A program made the translations under genes and the position numbers. This document shows positions 1-8,518 of a stretch of 36,218 nucleotides of DNA, one piece after another. The stretch is from contig JAJYCD010000031.1 of NCBI GenBank assembly GCA_021778635.1, positions 1-36,218 on the forward strand, read 5' to 3'. Numbering within the stretch: the stretch's first letter is position 1; each line of letters opens with the position of its first letter. Below the pieces are notes generated by a model, which was given only the letters and a program-made list of their open reading frames with translations, had not been told where the DNA came from and searched no databases. This DNA is from Actinomycetes bacterium. Lineage in GTDB: Bacteria; Actinomycetota; Actinomycetes; Actinomycetales; Cellulomonadaceae.

Positions 1-9
1 CCGACCGCT

Positions 10-105
10 TCACGCGGGCGACCGGTCCTCGGCTTCCTCGTCCTGCACCACGATCGGTGTGCGTCTGAGGTCGGTGTCACGTCCGGGGTGCCGACGTCCC
101 ACCAC
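10..105 (-). other. Possible 31-codon upstream mini-ORF at the left edge
   Basis: A GTG-started frame of 31 codons follows a TAGCCT hexamer at 111-116 by five bases. Its TGA overlaps a GTG (11-13) that could open a gene running off the window. The C-terminal third is acidic. Another minus-strand frame is also open to the edge, so the identity of the gene after trpA cannot be decided here; lgt is a common neighbour in related genomes. I see no RNA gene in 1-183. Confidence 0.2.
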
Positions 106-110
106 GACAC

Positions 111-116
111 AGGCTA
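111..116 (-). promoter_or_regulatory. Candidate -10 element TAGCCT downstream of trpA
   Basis: TAGCCT on the minus strand about 70 bases past the trpA stop would restart transcription for the gene beyond the left edge. No convincing -35 is visible. Confidence 0.3.
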
Positions 117-183
117 CCAGCGGACCCCCGAGACCCGATCGGCCGTCCAGACGGTGAACCAGAGCCCGTGCCGACCACGGCGA

Positions 184-1005
184 TCACCGCGTCGACGAAC
201 GGATGCCCGCAGCGAGGTCGACCACCACCGCACGGAGCGCCTGGATGCCCGCCGCCGGGTCAGCGGTCTCGGAGAGCGGCCGGACGAGCGCCGAACCGAC
301 GATCACGCCGTCCGCATACGCGGCCACCTGCGCCGCCTGGTCGGCGCGCGAGACCCCGAGCCCGACGCACACGAGGTCCGCGCCCGCCGCCCTGGTGTCC
401 CGCGCGAGACGCTCGGCCTGCGAGCCGACCGTCGACCGCTCGCCCGTGACACCCATCGTCGACGCGACGTAGACGAACCCGCGCGAGGCGGCGGCCGCGG
501 CAGCGAGCCGTTCGGGTGACGAGCTCGGGGCCACCAGGAACACCCGGTCCAACCCGTGCGCGTCCGACGCGGCGAGCCACTCGCCGGCCTCGTCGGGGAT
601 CAGGTCCGGGGTGATCAGCCCCGCGCCGCCCGCGCCGGCGAGATCCCGCGCGAACGCCTCGACCCCGTAGCGGACCACCGGGTTCCAGTACGTCATCACG
701 AGCACCGGTGCCCCGGTCGCCGCGATCTGCTCGACCGCGCCGAACACGTCGCGGACGCGCGTCCCGGCCGCGAGGGCCTGCTCGACCGCACGCTGGATCT
801 GGGGGCCGTCCATGACCGGGTCGGAGTACGGGATGCCGAGCTCGACGACGTCGACACCGGCGTCCACCATGGCGCACGCGGCCTCGATGGAACCGGCAAG
901 GTCGGGGAAGCCGAGCGGCAGGTAACCGACGAGCGCGGCTCGCCCCTCCGCACGCAGCTCGCCCAGGCGGGAAGCGGTCGCGCTCGTGGTGCCTGTCGTG
1001 CTCAT
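184..1005 (-). CDS. trpA: Tryptophan synthase alpha chain
   Basis: TrpA cleaves indole-3-glycerol phosphate to indole and glyceraldehyde 3-phosphate; indole is channelled to the beta subunit. The product is 273 aa, normal for the family. The catalytic pair is visible as E55 (in [11 protein letters not shown]) and D66 (in VMDGPQ), spaced 11 residues apart as in E. coli E49/D60. The TIM-barrel phosphate-binding region VIVGSALVR lies near the C-terminus. The ATG at 1005 was chosen because it overlaps the trpB stop in an ATGA, so the two subunits are probably translationally coupled. A much longer open frame extends upstream through trpB but is a shadow. It is the last visible gene of the hisI-trp unit. 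Confidence 0.97.
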   Translation of the reverse strand: MSTTGTTSATASRLGELRAEGRAALVGYLPLGFPDLAGSIEAACAMVDAGVDVVELGIPYSDPVMDGPQIQRAVEQALAAGTRVRDVFGAVEQIAATGAPVLVMTYWNPVVRYGVEAFARDLAGAGGAGLITPDLIPDEAGEWLAASDAHGLDRVFLVAPSSSPERLAAAAAASRGFVYVASTMGVTGERSTVGSQAERLARDTRAAGADLVCVGLGVSRADQAAQVAAYADGVIVGSALVRPLSETADPAAGIQALRAVVVDLAAGIRSSTR

Positions 1006-2330
1006 CGGTCGCCCTCCTCGGGGACGTCGTGCGCCGAGTACCCGGACGCCGAGTCCTCGTCGAGCAACCCGAACCAGCGGGCCGCCGTCTCGACGTCCTT
1101 GTCCCCGCGGCCGGACAGGTTGACCAGGATCAGGCCGTCGGGACCGAGCTCCCGACCGATCTCGAGCGCGCCGGCGAGCGCATGAGCCGACTCGATCGCC
1201 GGGATGATCCCCTCGGTGCGGCACAGCAGCCGGAACGCGTCCATCGCCTCGGTGTCCGTCACCGGTCGGTACTCCGCCCGGTGGATGCTCGCGAGCCACG
1301 AGTGCTCCGGGCCGACGCCCGGGTAGTCGAGACCCGCCGAGATCGAGTGGCTCTCGATGGTCTGGCCGTCCTCGTCCTGCAGGAGGAACGACCGCGCGCC
1401 GTGGAGCACGCCGGGAGCGCCCGCCGTGATGGTCGCCGCGTGCCGGCCCGTCTCGACGCCGTCCCCACCGGCCTCGAACCCGAGCAGTCGCACGCCCCGG
1501 TCGTCGAGGAACGCGTGGAAGATGCCGATCGCGTTGCTTCCCCCGCCGACGCACGCGGCGACGACGTCGGGAAGTCGACCGGTCAGATCGAGCACCTGCT
1601 GACGCGCCTCCTCGCCGATGATCTTCTGCAGGTCGCGCACCATGGCGGGGAACGGGTGCGGTCCGGCCACCGTCCCGAAGACGTAGTTGGTGGTCTCGAC
1701 GTTGGTCACCCAGTCACGCAGCGCCTCGTTGATCGCGTCCTTGAGCGTGCGCGACCCGGTCGTCACCGGGACGACCTCGGCACCGAGGAGCCGCATGCGG
1801 GCGACGTTCAGGGCCTGGCGACGGGTGTCCTCCTCGCCCATGTAGATCGTGCAGTCGAGATCGAACAGTGCGGCCGCCGTCGCCGTCGCGACGCCGTGCT
1901 GGCCGGCCCCGGTCTCGGCGATCACCCGCGTCTTGCCGATCCGCCTGGTCAGCAGTGCCTGACCGAGCACGTTGTTGATCTTGTGCGAGCCGGTGTGGTT
2001 GAGGTCCTCGCGCTTGAGGATGATCCGCGCGCCGCCGGCGTGCGCGGCGAACTTCGGCACCTCCGTGATGATGCTCGGACGGCCGGTGTACGTCCGGTGG
2101 AGCCGCATGAGCTCCTCGGTGAAGGTCGGGTCGACCTTCGCCTTCTGGTACTCGGTGTCCAGCTCGTCCAGGGCCGCCACGAGCGCCTCCGGGACGAACC
2201 TGCCCCCGAACTCCCCGAAGTACGGGCCCTGACCGGTGGCCAACGACGCCGCGATCGATCCCTGACCCAGCGGCGCCTCGCCGGCTCCTGGCGCCCGGAC
2301 CGGATCCTGTCCCTCACCTGAAGTGCTCAC
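1002..2330 (-). CDS. trpB: Tryptophan synthase beta chain
   Basis: TrpB is the PLP enzyme that condenses indole with serine to give tryptophan, working as an alpha2-beta2 complex with TrpA. The 442 aa product has the PLP lysine in HTGSHKINN (K117) and the phosphate-binding glycine loop GGGSNAIG. The N-terminus carries about 30 extra residues before the conserved [14 protein letters not shown], common in actinobacteria. The start is a GTG with only a weak AGGG two bases upstream. That GTG overlaps the stop of a six-codon ATG frame (2327-2347), which may help load ribosomes. The 130-bp gap to trpC holds no recognisable TrpM-like small protein. Confidence 0.97.
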   Translation of the reverse strand: MSTSGEGQDPVRAPGAGEAPLGQGSIAASLATGQGPYFGEFGGRFVPEALVAALDELDTEYQKAKVDPTFTEELMRLHRTYTGRPSIITEVPKFAAHAGGARIILKREDLNHTGSHKINNVLGQALLTRRIGKTRVIAETGAGQHGVATATAAALFDLDCTIYMGEEDTRRQALNVARMRLLGAEVVPVTTGSRTLKDAINEALRDWVTNVETTNYVFGTVAGPHPFPAMVRDLQKIIGEEARQQVLDLTGRLPDVVAACVGGGSNAIGIFHAFLDDRGVRLLGFEAGGDGVETGRHAATITAGAPGVLHGARSFLLQDEDGQTIESHSISAGLDYPGVGPEHSWLASIHRAEYRPVTDTEAMDAFRLLCRTEGIIPAIESAHALAGALEIGRELGPDGLILVNLSGRGDKDVETAARWFGLLDEDSASGYSAHDVPEEGDR

Positions 2331-2460
2331 TGCCCTGCTCTCGTCATCGGGTTCGTTGGGTCACAGCGGGTCACGGAGCCGGGCGGCCCGTGACGACAGG
2401 CCGGCGCGGTCCGGTGACGGTCCAGCCCTCCGGCTCGGACGGCCGGACGCGGAAGGTCGG

Positions 2461-3273
2461 TCAGTGGCGGACCGCCCGGAGCGACGGGTGCGAGCCCGCG
2501 GCGACGAGGTCCGCGACCGACTCGCGCGGTGCGTCGTCGGTCACCAGCGCCTCGCCCACGAGAACGGCGTCCGCCCCGGCCCGCGCGTAGTCCATCACGT
2601 CGTGCGGCCCGCGGACTCCGGACTCGGCGATGCGGACGATCCCGCTCGGGATCAGCGGTGCGAGACGCGAGAACGTGTCTCTGTCGACGTCGAGGGTCTT
2701 GAGGTTGCGCGCGTTCACCCCGATCACCCGCGCGCCGGCGTCGGCCGCTCGCGCGACCTCCTCGCCCGTGTGCACCTCGACGAGGGCCGTCATGCCGAGA
2801 GAGTGCACTCGCTCGATGAACGAGGTCAGGACGGTCTGCTCGAGCGCCGCGACGATGAGCAGGACGAGATCGGCGCCGTGCGCGCGGGCCTCCCAGATCT
2901 GGTAGGGCGAGACGACGAAGTCCTTGCGGAGCACGGGGATGTCCACCGCCGCCCGGACCGCGTCGAGATCGGCGAGGCTGCCCTTGAAGCGCCGTTGCTC
3001 GGTCAGGACCGAGATCGCGGCGGCACCACCCTTCTCGTACTCCGCCGCGAGGGCGGCCGGATCGGTGATCGGCGCGAGCGAACCCTTGCTCGGGCTCGAC
3101 CGCTTGACCTCCGCGATGACCCCGACCGCGTCCTCGGCATAGAGCCTGCTCAGGCACTCCTTGGCTTCGCTGACGCGCGCGGCGCGCTCCTTCAACGCCC
3201 CCAGAGGAGTGCGATTCTCACGCTCGGCGAGGTCTTCCCTGACCCCCACGATGATGTCGTCGAGCACGGTCAT
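2461..3273 (-). CDS. trpC: Indole-3-glycerol phosphate synthase
   Basis: TrpC closes the indole ring, converting CdRP to indole-3-glycerol phosphate, the substrate of TrpA. The 270 aa product is a single-domain (beta/alpha)8 IGPS with [10 protein letters not shown] (residues 55-64), VLRKDF, VNARNL and ESGV near the C-terminus, all family signatures carrying the catalytic Lys and Glu. There is no fused TrpF domain; PRA isomerase in actinobacteria is usually supplied by the dual-function PriA. The ATG has a strong GGGAGGTGA ribosome site. A -10-like TACGAT lies about 67 bases upstream, so trpCBA may have its own promoter as well as read-through from trpE. Confidence 0.97.
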   Translation of the reverse strand: MTVLDDIIVGVREDLAERENRTPLGALKERAARVSEAKECLSRLYAEDAVGVIAEVKRSSPSKGSLAPITDPAALAAEYEKGGAAAISVLTEQRRFKGSLADLDAVRAAVDIPVLRKDFVVSPYQIWEARAHGADLVLLIVAALEQTVLTSFIERVHSLGMTALVEVHTGEEVARAADAGARVIGVNARNLKTLDVDRDTFSRLAPLIPSGIVRIAESGVRGPHDVMDYARAGADAVLVGEALVTDDAPRESVADLVAAGSHPSLRAVRH

Positions 3274-3341
3274 GGACCGTCACCTCCCAGTCGCCTGGCG
3301 GGCCCCGTCCCACCGTCGGTGGCCTGCTTGCTGACAGCCAT
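3270..3341 (-). other. Possible 23-codon mini-ORF overlapping the trpC start
   Basis: An ATG frame of 23 codons ends in TGA that overlaps the trpC ATG as ATGA. It contains no Trp codons, so it is not a classical attenuation leader. Its ATG overlaps the candidate -10 TACGAT, so it could only be translated on read-through mRNA from upstream. Chance is a serious alternative. Confidence 0.2.
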
Positions 3342-3345
3342 CGTA
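3340..3345 (-). promoter_or_regulatory. Candidate -10 TACGAT for trpCBA
   Basis: TACGAT on the minus strand would give a leader of roughly 60 bases before trpC. No good -35 hexamer is visible at 16-18 bp. It would allow trpCBA expression independent of trpE. Confidence 0.35.
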
Positions 3346-3416
3346 GAGGGGTCGATCGATCTGCCCGACCACGGCGACCAGCACCTGGACCGCCGGAGAC
3401 GGCGACCGCCGTGCAC

Positions 3417-3863
3417 CTACGGTGCCAGCCATGGTGCGAGGACAGGCACGTTGCGCAGGATCCCGAACACGAGGAGCACGACGACCCCCACGAGCGCCCG
3501 GCGCGGCGAGAGGGGTCTGAACCCGATCCCCGCCCCGCTGCGCCACGATCGCACGCCCCAGCGGAGCCACGTGCCGACGAGAAGAGGGAGCACGAGCACG
3601 AAGAGCGGGTTCATCCCCCACGCCGCCGACAGGTTCAGGTGGGCGAGGTCGTAGAGCGCTCGGGTCGAGCCGCAGATCGGGCAGTACAAGCCGGTGAGCA
3701 GGTAGAACGGGCAGCCGAGGTAGGCACCTGACCGGTACGGGTCGTGCCAGGCCGCAACCGCGGTGACACCGAGCGCAAGCGCGCCGACCGCTGCCGGAGC
3801 GCGCAGGGCCGCGAGCCGGACGGCTGACGACCGGTCTGCCTCGCGGAGCTCGACGATCGACAT
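3417..3863 (-). CDS. DUF2752 membrane protein in the trp operon
   Basis: This 148 aa membrane protein matches the DUF2752 pattern: a paired-cysteine motif CPFYLLTGLYCPICGSTRA (two cysteines in CPxC followed by GSTRA), then a short loop and hydrophobic helices. I see a helix near residues 20-40, one around 84-102 and one near 124-142. Function is unknown; the conserved cysteines suggest metal binding or redox chemistry, but that is inference. It sits between an HGxxPAAW protein (38 bp upstream) and trpC (143 bp downstream) on the same strand, so it is probably co-transcribed with the trp genes. The ATG at 3863 is the only start that keeps the full first helix. Confidence 0.85.
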   Translation of the reverse strand: MSIVELREADRSSAVRLAALRAPAAVGALALGVTAVAAWHDPYRSGAYLGCPFYLLTGLYCPICGSTRALYDLAHLNLSAAWGMNPLFVLVLPLLVGTWLRWGVRSWRSGAGIGFRPLSPRRALVGVVVLLVFGILRNVPVLAPWLAP

Positions 3864-3901
3864 GGTCCTCGGTCTCCCCTCGATCCGCTCGGTCGATCCG
3901 G

Positions 3902-4198
3902 TCAGTGCGCGCCGGCGCCCGACTGCCGCGCAAGGGTGTTGGCCCCGCCCTGCCCGTAGCCCAGGACCTGGAGCGCCTTCCCCACGATCGCGCCCACGAG
4001 GACGACACCCAGTCCCACCCAGAAGAGCCAGACGACGGCGAACACCACGGCCAGCGCCGAGACGAGCGCACCGACCAGCACCACGGTCGTCGTCGTCCAG
4101 GCCGCGACGGTGTGCCCGTGGTTGCTCGGGGGGGCGCTCGGAGGGAGCCAGGCGGGTGCGCCTGTCGACTGCGTGCCCTCCGCGGACTGCTCGGCCAT
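3902..4198 (-). CDS. HGxxPAAW family small membrane protein
   Basis: A 98 aa protein with the signature HGHTVAAW at residues 28-35 (family name HGxxPAAW; Pro is replaced here), followed by two hydrophobic helices with a short GLGVV turn and a Gly/Gln-rich C-tail. The family is actinobacterial and often sits beside trp genes; its function is not known. It follows the Trp-associated membrane protein gene by 70 bp. That gap holds a possible -10 (TAAGGT, 4229-4234) and a GAAAGG ribosome site upstream of the ATG, so an internal promoter is possible. The Pro/Ser-rich first 27 residues look disordered and cytosolic. Confidence 0.85.
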   Translation of the reverse strand: MAEQSAEGTQSTGAPAWLPPSAPPSNHGHTVAAWTTTTVVLVGALVSALAVVFAVVWLFWVGLGVVLVGAIVGKALQVLGYGQGGANTLARQSGAGAH

Positions 4199-4268
4199 GT
4201 GCCAGTGCCTTTCGCTCGATTCAGGTGCACCTTATCGGATGAGACCGGGACTCCCCGGGGCGCGCCGG

Positions 4269-4847
4269 TCAGGTCGGGTCGTCCCCGCGCGTGAGAGCGT
4301 CCCAGGCGCTGTGGTCGTCGTCCGGCACGACCGCGGCGGCCACGTCATGACGCGCCGAGGTCGCCCACGTACCGGAGACCCGCACCACGAACACCCCGAC
4401 GGCGACGACGACGACGCCGACCGCGGCGGTGAGATACGGGAAGACCGTCAGGCGCACCGGACCGGACAGGGCACCCGCGCCCGTCTGCTCGGCGACGGAG
4501 GCCGTCGCCACCGGGACCGGGTCCACGATCACCGCCAGGGCCGATGCCGCGACGAGGACCCCGGCAGCGATCACGACGACCGCGACGACCCATCGGCCCG
4601 CCCGACCGACCAGGGACAGCGCGCCTGCCGCGGCGAGCAGCACGAGCGAGGCCGCCCCGACCGCCGTCGACGCCCGGGTGCCGGAGATTGCAACAGGTAC
4701 GTGCGCGACCAGGGCGGTCGACCCGACCGCGCGCACCCACGCGGGCGCAGCCACCGCGAAGACGACGCCCGCGGTGACGAGCACGACGACGATCGCGCGC
4801 CCCCGGCCGACCGGGCGCCGGCTCGATCCGCCCGCGTGGTCGTTCAT
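4269..4847 (-). CDS. Trp-biosynthesis-associated membrane protein (TIGR02234 type)
   Basis: This 192 aa integral membrane protein has about four hydrophobic segments (roughly residues 16-36, 50-66, 80-105 and 135-157) and matches the family of membrane proteins found in actinobacterial trp operons. No enzymatic motif is visible. A transport or regulatory role linked to aromatic amino acids is possible but unproven. Its ATG overlaps the trpE stop (ATGA), so it should be translated in step with TrpE. That tight coupling is the best evidence that its job is tied to tryptophan synthesis. Confidence 0.88.
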   Translation of the reverse strand: MNDHAGGSSRRPVGRGRAIVVVLVTAGVVFAVAAPAWVRAVGSTALVAHVPVAISGTRASTAVGAASLVLLAAAGALSLVGRAGRWVVAVVVIAAGVLVAASALAVIVDPVPVATASVAEQTGAGALSGPVRLTVFPYLTAAVGVVVVAVGVFVVRVSGTWATSARHDVAAAVVPDDDHSAWDALTRGDDPT

Positions 4848-6430
4848 CGGTCGGCCCGGCGCAACCTGCTCGCGATCTGGACCGCGCGCACCGCCGCTGC
4901 CGCCTTGTCACGGGACTCGAGGTACTCGGTCGCCGGCACGGAGTCCGCCACGATCCCGGCCCCGGCCTGGACGCTCGCCCGACCGTCGCGGATCAGCGCC
5001 GTCCGGATCGCGATGGCCATGTCCATGTCTCCGGCGAAGTCGAAGTAGCCCACGGTGCCGCCGTAGATTCCTCGACGTGCGGGCTCGAGCTCGTCGATCA
5101 GCGCCACTGCGCGCGGCTTCGGCGCACCCGAGAGGGTCCCCGCGGGGAACGTGGCTGCGAGCACGCCGAGGGCCGTGGAACCCTCGCGCATGCGGCCGAC
5201 CACGGTCGAGCAGATGTGCATGATGTGGCTGAAGCGCCGGACCTCCATGAAGTCCACGACCTCGACGGTGGCCGGCTCGCAGACCTTGACGAGGTCGTTG
5301 CGCGACAGGTCGACGAGCATGATGTGCTCGGCGCGCTCCTTCGGGTCGGCGAGGAGCTCGTCGACGAAGGCCCGATCCTCCTCCGGGCTCGCGCCCCGCG
5401 GCCGTGACCCGGCGACCGGGAAGGTCACGACCCGCCGATCGGTAACCTTGACGAGAGTCTCCGGGCTCGACCCGACCACCGCGAAGTCGCGACCGTCGGC
5501 GTCCTGGAGCTGCAGGTAGTACATGTACGGGCTCGGGTTGATCGTGCGCAGCACACGATAGACGTCCAACGGGTCGGCGGGGCACTCGAGGTCCAGTCGC
5601 TGCGACAGGACCACCTGAAAGACCTCACCGTCGCGGATGGCCGCCTTGCCCGCCAGGATCGACGCCTCGAAATCCTCGCGCGTGGACCGGAACTCGAGCG
5701 CCGGCTCGGGGGCATCGACCAGGACGGCCGCCGCAGCAGGGGCCGGTCGCACCAGGTCCTGCTGCATCGCGTCGAGGCGACCGACCGCGTCGACGTACGC
5801 CTCGTCGACGCGCTCGTCCGTCGCATCGAAGTTGATCGCGTTCGCGATCAACCACACGGATCCCTCGGCGTGGTCGATCACGGCGAGGTCGCTCGCGAGG
5901 CACAGCGTCATCTCCGGGACGCCGAGCTCGTCGGGCGCGACCGCGGGGAGCGTCGGCTCCCAGCGACGCACGACGTCCCAGCCGAGCGCTCCCACGAGCC
6001 CGCCGGTGAGCGGCGGGAGGCCCGGCACGGCGGACGTCCGCAGCACCTCCAGAGCCTCGGCCAGCACCTCCATCGGCGCGCCCGTGACGGGCACCCCCGC
6101 CGGGACGTCACCGGTCCACACCGCTCGGTCGTCGCGGACGGTCAGCGTGGCGCGCGAACGCACCCCCACGAACGAGTACCGGGACCACGTCCCGTCGCTC
6201 CCGGCCGACTCGAGCACGAACGTCCCGGCACGTCCCTGCGCGAGCGACCGGTACAACCCCACCGGGGTGACGTCGTCGGCAAGCAGCCGGCGCACGACCG
6301 GGATCACGCGCCGCCCGGGGGCCATCGCCCGGAACGTGCCGAGCGACGGCCACACCGCACCCCAGCTCACGTCGGCCGCCTCGACGACGAGCTCGCCGCC
6401 GGGCCCGTCGTCGTCCGGCACCGCGCTCAC
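4844..6430 (-). CDS. trpE: Anthranilate synthase component I
   Basis: TrpE converts chorismate to anthranilate, the first committed step of tryptophan synthesis, using ammonia from the glutaminase TrpG (not encoded here). The 528 aa product has the chorismate-binding core with SRPRG, the SRNDL motif, the [11 protein letters not shown] segment and GAGIVADS near the end. The N-terminal feedback region contains FVLES (71-75), equivalent to the LLES tryptophan-binding motif, so the enzyme is probably inhibited by tryptophan. The GTG at 6430 was chosen because it overlaps the hisI stop (GTGA) and gives normal family length; the open frame continues upstream in hisI but that part is a shadow. Its own stop overlaps the next gene. 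Confidence 0.96.
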   Translation of the reverse strand: MSAVPDDDGPGGELVVEAADVSWGAVWPSLGTFRAMAPGRRVIPVVRRLLADDVTPVGLYRSLAQGRAGTFVLESAGSDGTWSRYSFVGVRSRATLTVRDDRAVWTGDVPAGVPVTGAPMEVLAEALEVLRTSAVPGLPPLTGGLVGALGWDVVRRWEPTLPAVAPDELGVPEMTLCLASDLAVIDHAEGSVWLIANAINFDATDERVDEAYVDAVGRLDAMQQDLVRPAPAAAAVLVDAPEPALEFRSTREDFEASILAGKAAIRDGEVFQVVLSQRLDLECPADPLDVYRVLRTINPSPYMYYLQLQDADGRDFAVVGSSPETLVKVTDRRVVTFPVAGSRPRGASPEEDRAFVDELLADPKERAEHIMLVDLSRNDLVKVCEPATVEVVDFMEVRRFSHIMHICSTVVGRMREGSTALGVLAATFPAGTLSGAPKPRAVALIDELEPARRGIYGGTVGYFDFAGDMDMAIAIRTALIRDGRASVQAGAGIVADSVPATEYLESRDKAAAAVRAVQIASRLRRADR

Positions 6431-6855
6431 GACCGTCCGCCCAGCACGTCGGAGCTCGTCGCGCCGTCGACCGCCGGAAGGTGTCCACCGGCCTCGAAGC
6501 AGGTCCGCGCGCCGGTGTGACACGCGGCGCCGACCTGGTCGACGCGCACGAGCAGCGCATCCCCGTCGCAGTCGAGCTGCACGGACCGGACGAGCTGGAT
6601 GTGGCCCGACGTGTCGCCCTTGCGCCAGTACTCCTGCCGCGAGCGGCTCCAGAAGGTGACCCGCCCGGTCGTCAACGTGCGACGCAGCGCCTCGTCGTCC
6701 ATCCAGCCGAGCATGAGGACCTCGCCGGAGTCGTGCTGCTGGACCACGGCGGCGACGAGGCCGTGGGCGTCCCGGGTCAATCGGGCTGCGATGTCGGGAT
6801 CGAGCTCGGGGTGAGACGCGCTGCCGGTCGAGGGCGAGAAGGTCGATGCGGGCAC
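6427..6855 (-). CDS. hisI: Phosphoribosyl-AMP cyclohydrolase
   Basis: HisI opens the adenine ring of PR-AMP in the third step of histidine synthesis. The 142 aa product is a stand-alone HisI without a HisE domain. Family motifs are clear: [42 protein letters not shown] and CHTGARTCF, which supply the metal-binding Asp and Cys residues. The GTG start follows a GAAGAT hexamer by exactly six bases, so the mRNA may be leaderless. It heads the hisI-trpE unit with a 4-bp overlap, tying a histidine gene to tryptophan operon control. Confidence 0.95.
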   Translation of the reverse strand: MPASTFSPSTGSASHPELDPDIAARLTRDAHGLVAAVVQQHDSGEVLMLGWMDDEALRRTLTTGRVTFWSRSRQEYWRKGDTSGHIQLVRSVQLDCDGDALLVRVDQVGAACHTGARTCFEAGGHLPAVDGATSSDVLGGRS

Positions 6856-6861
6856 GACCCG

Positions 6862-6867
6862 ATCTTC
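6862..6867 (-). promoter_or_regulatory. Candidate -10 GAAGAT for hisI-trp operon
   Basis: GAAGAT lies six bases before the hisI GTG. It has the A at position 2 and T at position 6 typical of -10 elements but not the first T. The spacing equals that of the clearer leaderless-type starts elsewhere in the window. Confidence 0.35.
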
Positions 6868-6997
6868 CCATGCCGGGACGGGTCACCTCCGACCGGTCCC
6901 GTGCCACGACGACATCCACCCGGTGCGGCCGCATCCGCGACGCAGGTCGGCGCGCCACCGGAGCCCGGGCGTGGCCCGACCATCGCCGACGCCGTGT

Positions 6998-7003
6998 CAC
7001 GAT
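6998..7003 (+). promoter_or_regulatory. Candidate -10 CACGAT for the TIGR03085 gene
   Basis: CACGAT ends six bases before the ATG at 7010, again with the leaderless-type spacing but a weak first base. It faces the hisI start across a 154-bp divergent gap. Confidence 0.3.
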
Positions 7004-7009
7004 GACGGG

Positions 7010-7657
7010 ATGAGCTGGCACAGTCACGAACGAGCGGCCCTGGTGGATGCGCTTCGCACGGCAGGTCCCACCGCACCCACCCTGTGCGCGGGCTGGGAGG
7101 CCCGCCACGTCGCCGCGCACGTGCTCCTGCGCGAACGCTCTCCGCGCGTCGGGATCGGCCTGGCGATCCCCGCGCTGACGCCGCAGTCCGATCGGCTGAC
7201 GGCCGAGCTCGCCGACACGGCTCGCGACGCCGCCGGCTTCGCCGCGCTCGTGGACCAGGTCGCCAGGCCGGCGTCACGGTGGACCCCGGTCGCATGGGCC
7301 GGCGACGCGGCGAACCTGGTGGAGTTCTACGTGCACACCGAGGACGTGCGCCGCGGCGCAGGCCCCGTGCCGCCACGCGCTCTCGAACCGGAGCTGGCCC
7401 GGGCGCTCTGGGAGCGCCTGACGTCGATGGCGCGACTGAGCTATCGCCGCTCGCCGGTCGGCATCGTGCTGGTCGTCACGGACGGCCCGCGCAAGGCGGT
7501 CCACCGACCCCGCGGAGACCACGGGACCGTGGTCGTCCGCGGAGAGGTCGGCGAGCTGACCCTGCACGCGCTCGGGCGTGGAGCCGCGGCGGCGATCGAG
7601 GTCGTCGGCGCTCCTGAGGACGTCACCGCGGTCCAGCAGGTCCTGCCGGGCGGCTGA
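7010..7657 (+). CDS. TIGR03085 family protein (DinB/maleylpyruvate isomerase-like)
   Basis: A 215 aa protein of the actinobacterial TIGR03085 family, related to the four-helix DinB/mycothiol-dependent maleylpyruvate isomerase fold. The likely metal-binding histidines are H33 and H37 in GWEARHVAAHVLLRE and the His in EFYVHTEDVRR. The family is often guessed to be mycothiol-linked, and mshC occurs in this window, but no substrate is known. It lies on the plus strand between the minus-strand hisI and hisF, an arrangement I recall from Streptomyces too. The ATG at 7010 was chosen over an upstream in-frame start because the conserved MSWHSHERAALVDAL begins there. Confidence 0.88.
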   Translation: MSWHSHERAALVDALRTAGPTAPTLCAGWEARHVAAHVLLRERSPRVGIGLAIPALTPQSDRLTAELADTARDAAGFAALVDQVARPASRWTPVAWAGDAANLVEFYVHTEDVRRGAGPVPPRALEPELARALWERLTSMARLSYRRSPVGIVLVVTDGPRKAVHRPRGDHGTVVVRGEVGELTLHALGRGAAAAIEVVGAPEDVTAVQQVLPGG

Positions 7658-7672
7658 GCCGGGCCGCGGCGG

Positions 7673-7694
7673 ACCGGCCGAGGTCGGCACCGGT
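7673..7694. terminator. Hairpin between convergent TIGR03085 and hisF genes
   Basis: Arms ACCGG (7673-7677) and CCGGT (7690-7694) enclose GCCGA/TCGGC with a GG loop. No T-tract follows, usual for GC-rich actinobacteria. Its place between convergent stops suits a bidirectional terminator. Confidence 0.4.
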
Positions 7695-7732
7695 TCGCGC
7701 CACCGCCGGAGGTCAGCGGTCCCGGTCGCCGC

Positions 7733-8503
7733 TCAGCGGACCGTGACCCCTCCCGCACGCAGCGCGTCCTTCACCTGGCCGATCGTGAGCACGCCGAAGT
7801 GGAAGACGCTCGCAGCCAGGACGGCATCCGCGCCGGCGCGAGCCGCCGCGAGGAAGTGCTCCGGCGTACCCGCTCCGCCGCTCGCGATCACGGGGACGCG
7901 CACCTCGCGGCGCACCGCGGCGATCATCTCGAGATCGAACCCCGCGGTCGTGCCGTCGGCGTCCATCGAGTTGAGCAGGATCTCCCCCGCGCCCAGGTCC
8001 GCCGCGTGCGCGGCCCACGTCACCGCGTCGATGCCCGTGCCGCGCCGACCCCCGTGCGTCGTGACCTCGTACCCCGACTCCGTCCGCGTGCCGCCCGTGA
8101 CCCGACGGGCATCGACCGACAGGACCAGCACCTGGCTGCCGAACCGCTGGGCGATCTCGGCGACCAGGTCGGGCCGGGCGATCGCAGCGGTGTTCACCCC
8201 GACCTTGTCCGCGCCGGCTCTGAGCAGCCGGTCCACGTCCTCGGCGGACCGGACCCCTCCCCCGACGGTCAACGGGACGAAGACCTGCTCGGCGGTTCTG
8301 CGAACGACGTCGTAGGTGGTCTCGCGATCGCTCGACGACGCCGACACGTCGAGGAACGTGAGCTCGTCCGCACCGGCGGCGTCGTAACGACGCGCGAGCT
8401 CGACCGGGTCGCCCGCGTCGCGCAGGTTCTCGAAGTTGACCCCTTTGACGACCCGGCCGGCGTCGACGTCGAGGCACGGGATCACACGGAGGGCGAGAGA
8501 CAC
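7733..8503 (-). CDS. hisF: Imidazole glycerol phosphate synthase subunit HisF
   Basis: HisF is the cyclase subunit that joins PRFAR and ammonia from HisH to give IGP and AICAR. The 256 aa (beta/alpha)8 barrel shows [15 protein letters not shown] with the catalytic Asp (D12), [16 protein letters not shown] with the second catalytic Asp, and the C-terminal IASGGAG phosphate loop. The GTG start has a GGAGCAGG ribosome site and lies 15 bp after the stop of the FKBP lipoprotein gene, so the two may be co-transcribed. HisH and HisA/PriA are not in the window. Confidence 0.97.
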   Translation of the reverse strand: MSLALRVIPCLDVDAGRVVKGVNFENLRDAGDPVELARRYDAAGADELTFLDVSASSSDRETTYDVVRRTAEQVFVPLTVGGGVRSAEDVDRLLRAGADKVGVNTAAIARPDLVAEIAQRFGSQVLVLSVDARRVTGGTRTESGYEVTTHGGRRGTGIDAVTWAAHAADLGAGEILLNSMDADGTTAGFDLEMIAAVRREVRVPVIASGGAGTPEHFLAAARAGADAVLAASVFHFGVLTIGQVKDALRAGGVTVR

Positions 8504-8518
8504 GTGGCCTGCTCCACT

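Noticed and set aside
184..1554. A 456-residue version of TrpA
   Set aside because: The first 183 residues are a shifted reading of trpB; the real start is the ATG overlapping the trpB stop.
2331..2460. TrpM-like small gene between trpC and trpB as in Streptomyces
   Set aside because: The gap has no frame with the TrpM hallmark sequence; only a six-codon frame is present.
3274..3416. Trp attenuator or T-box before trpC
   Set aside because: No Trp-rich leader peptide, no T-box motif and no terminator/antiterminator pair could be seen.
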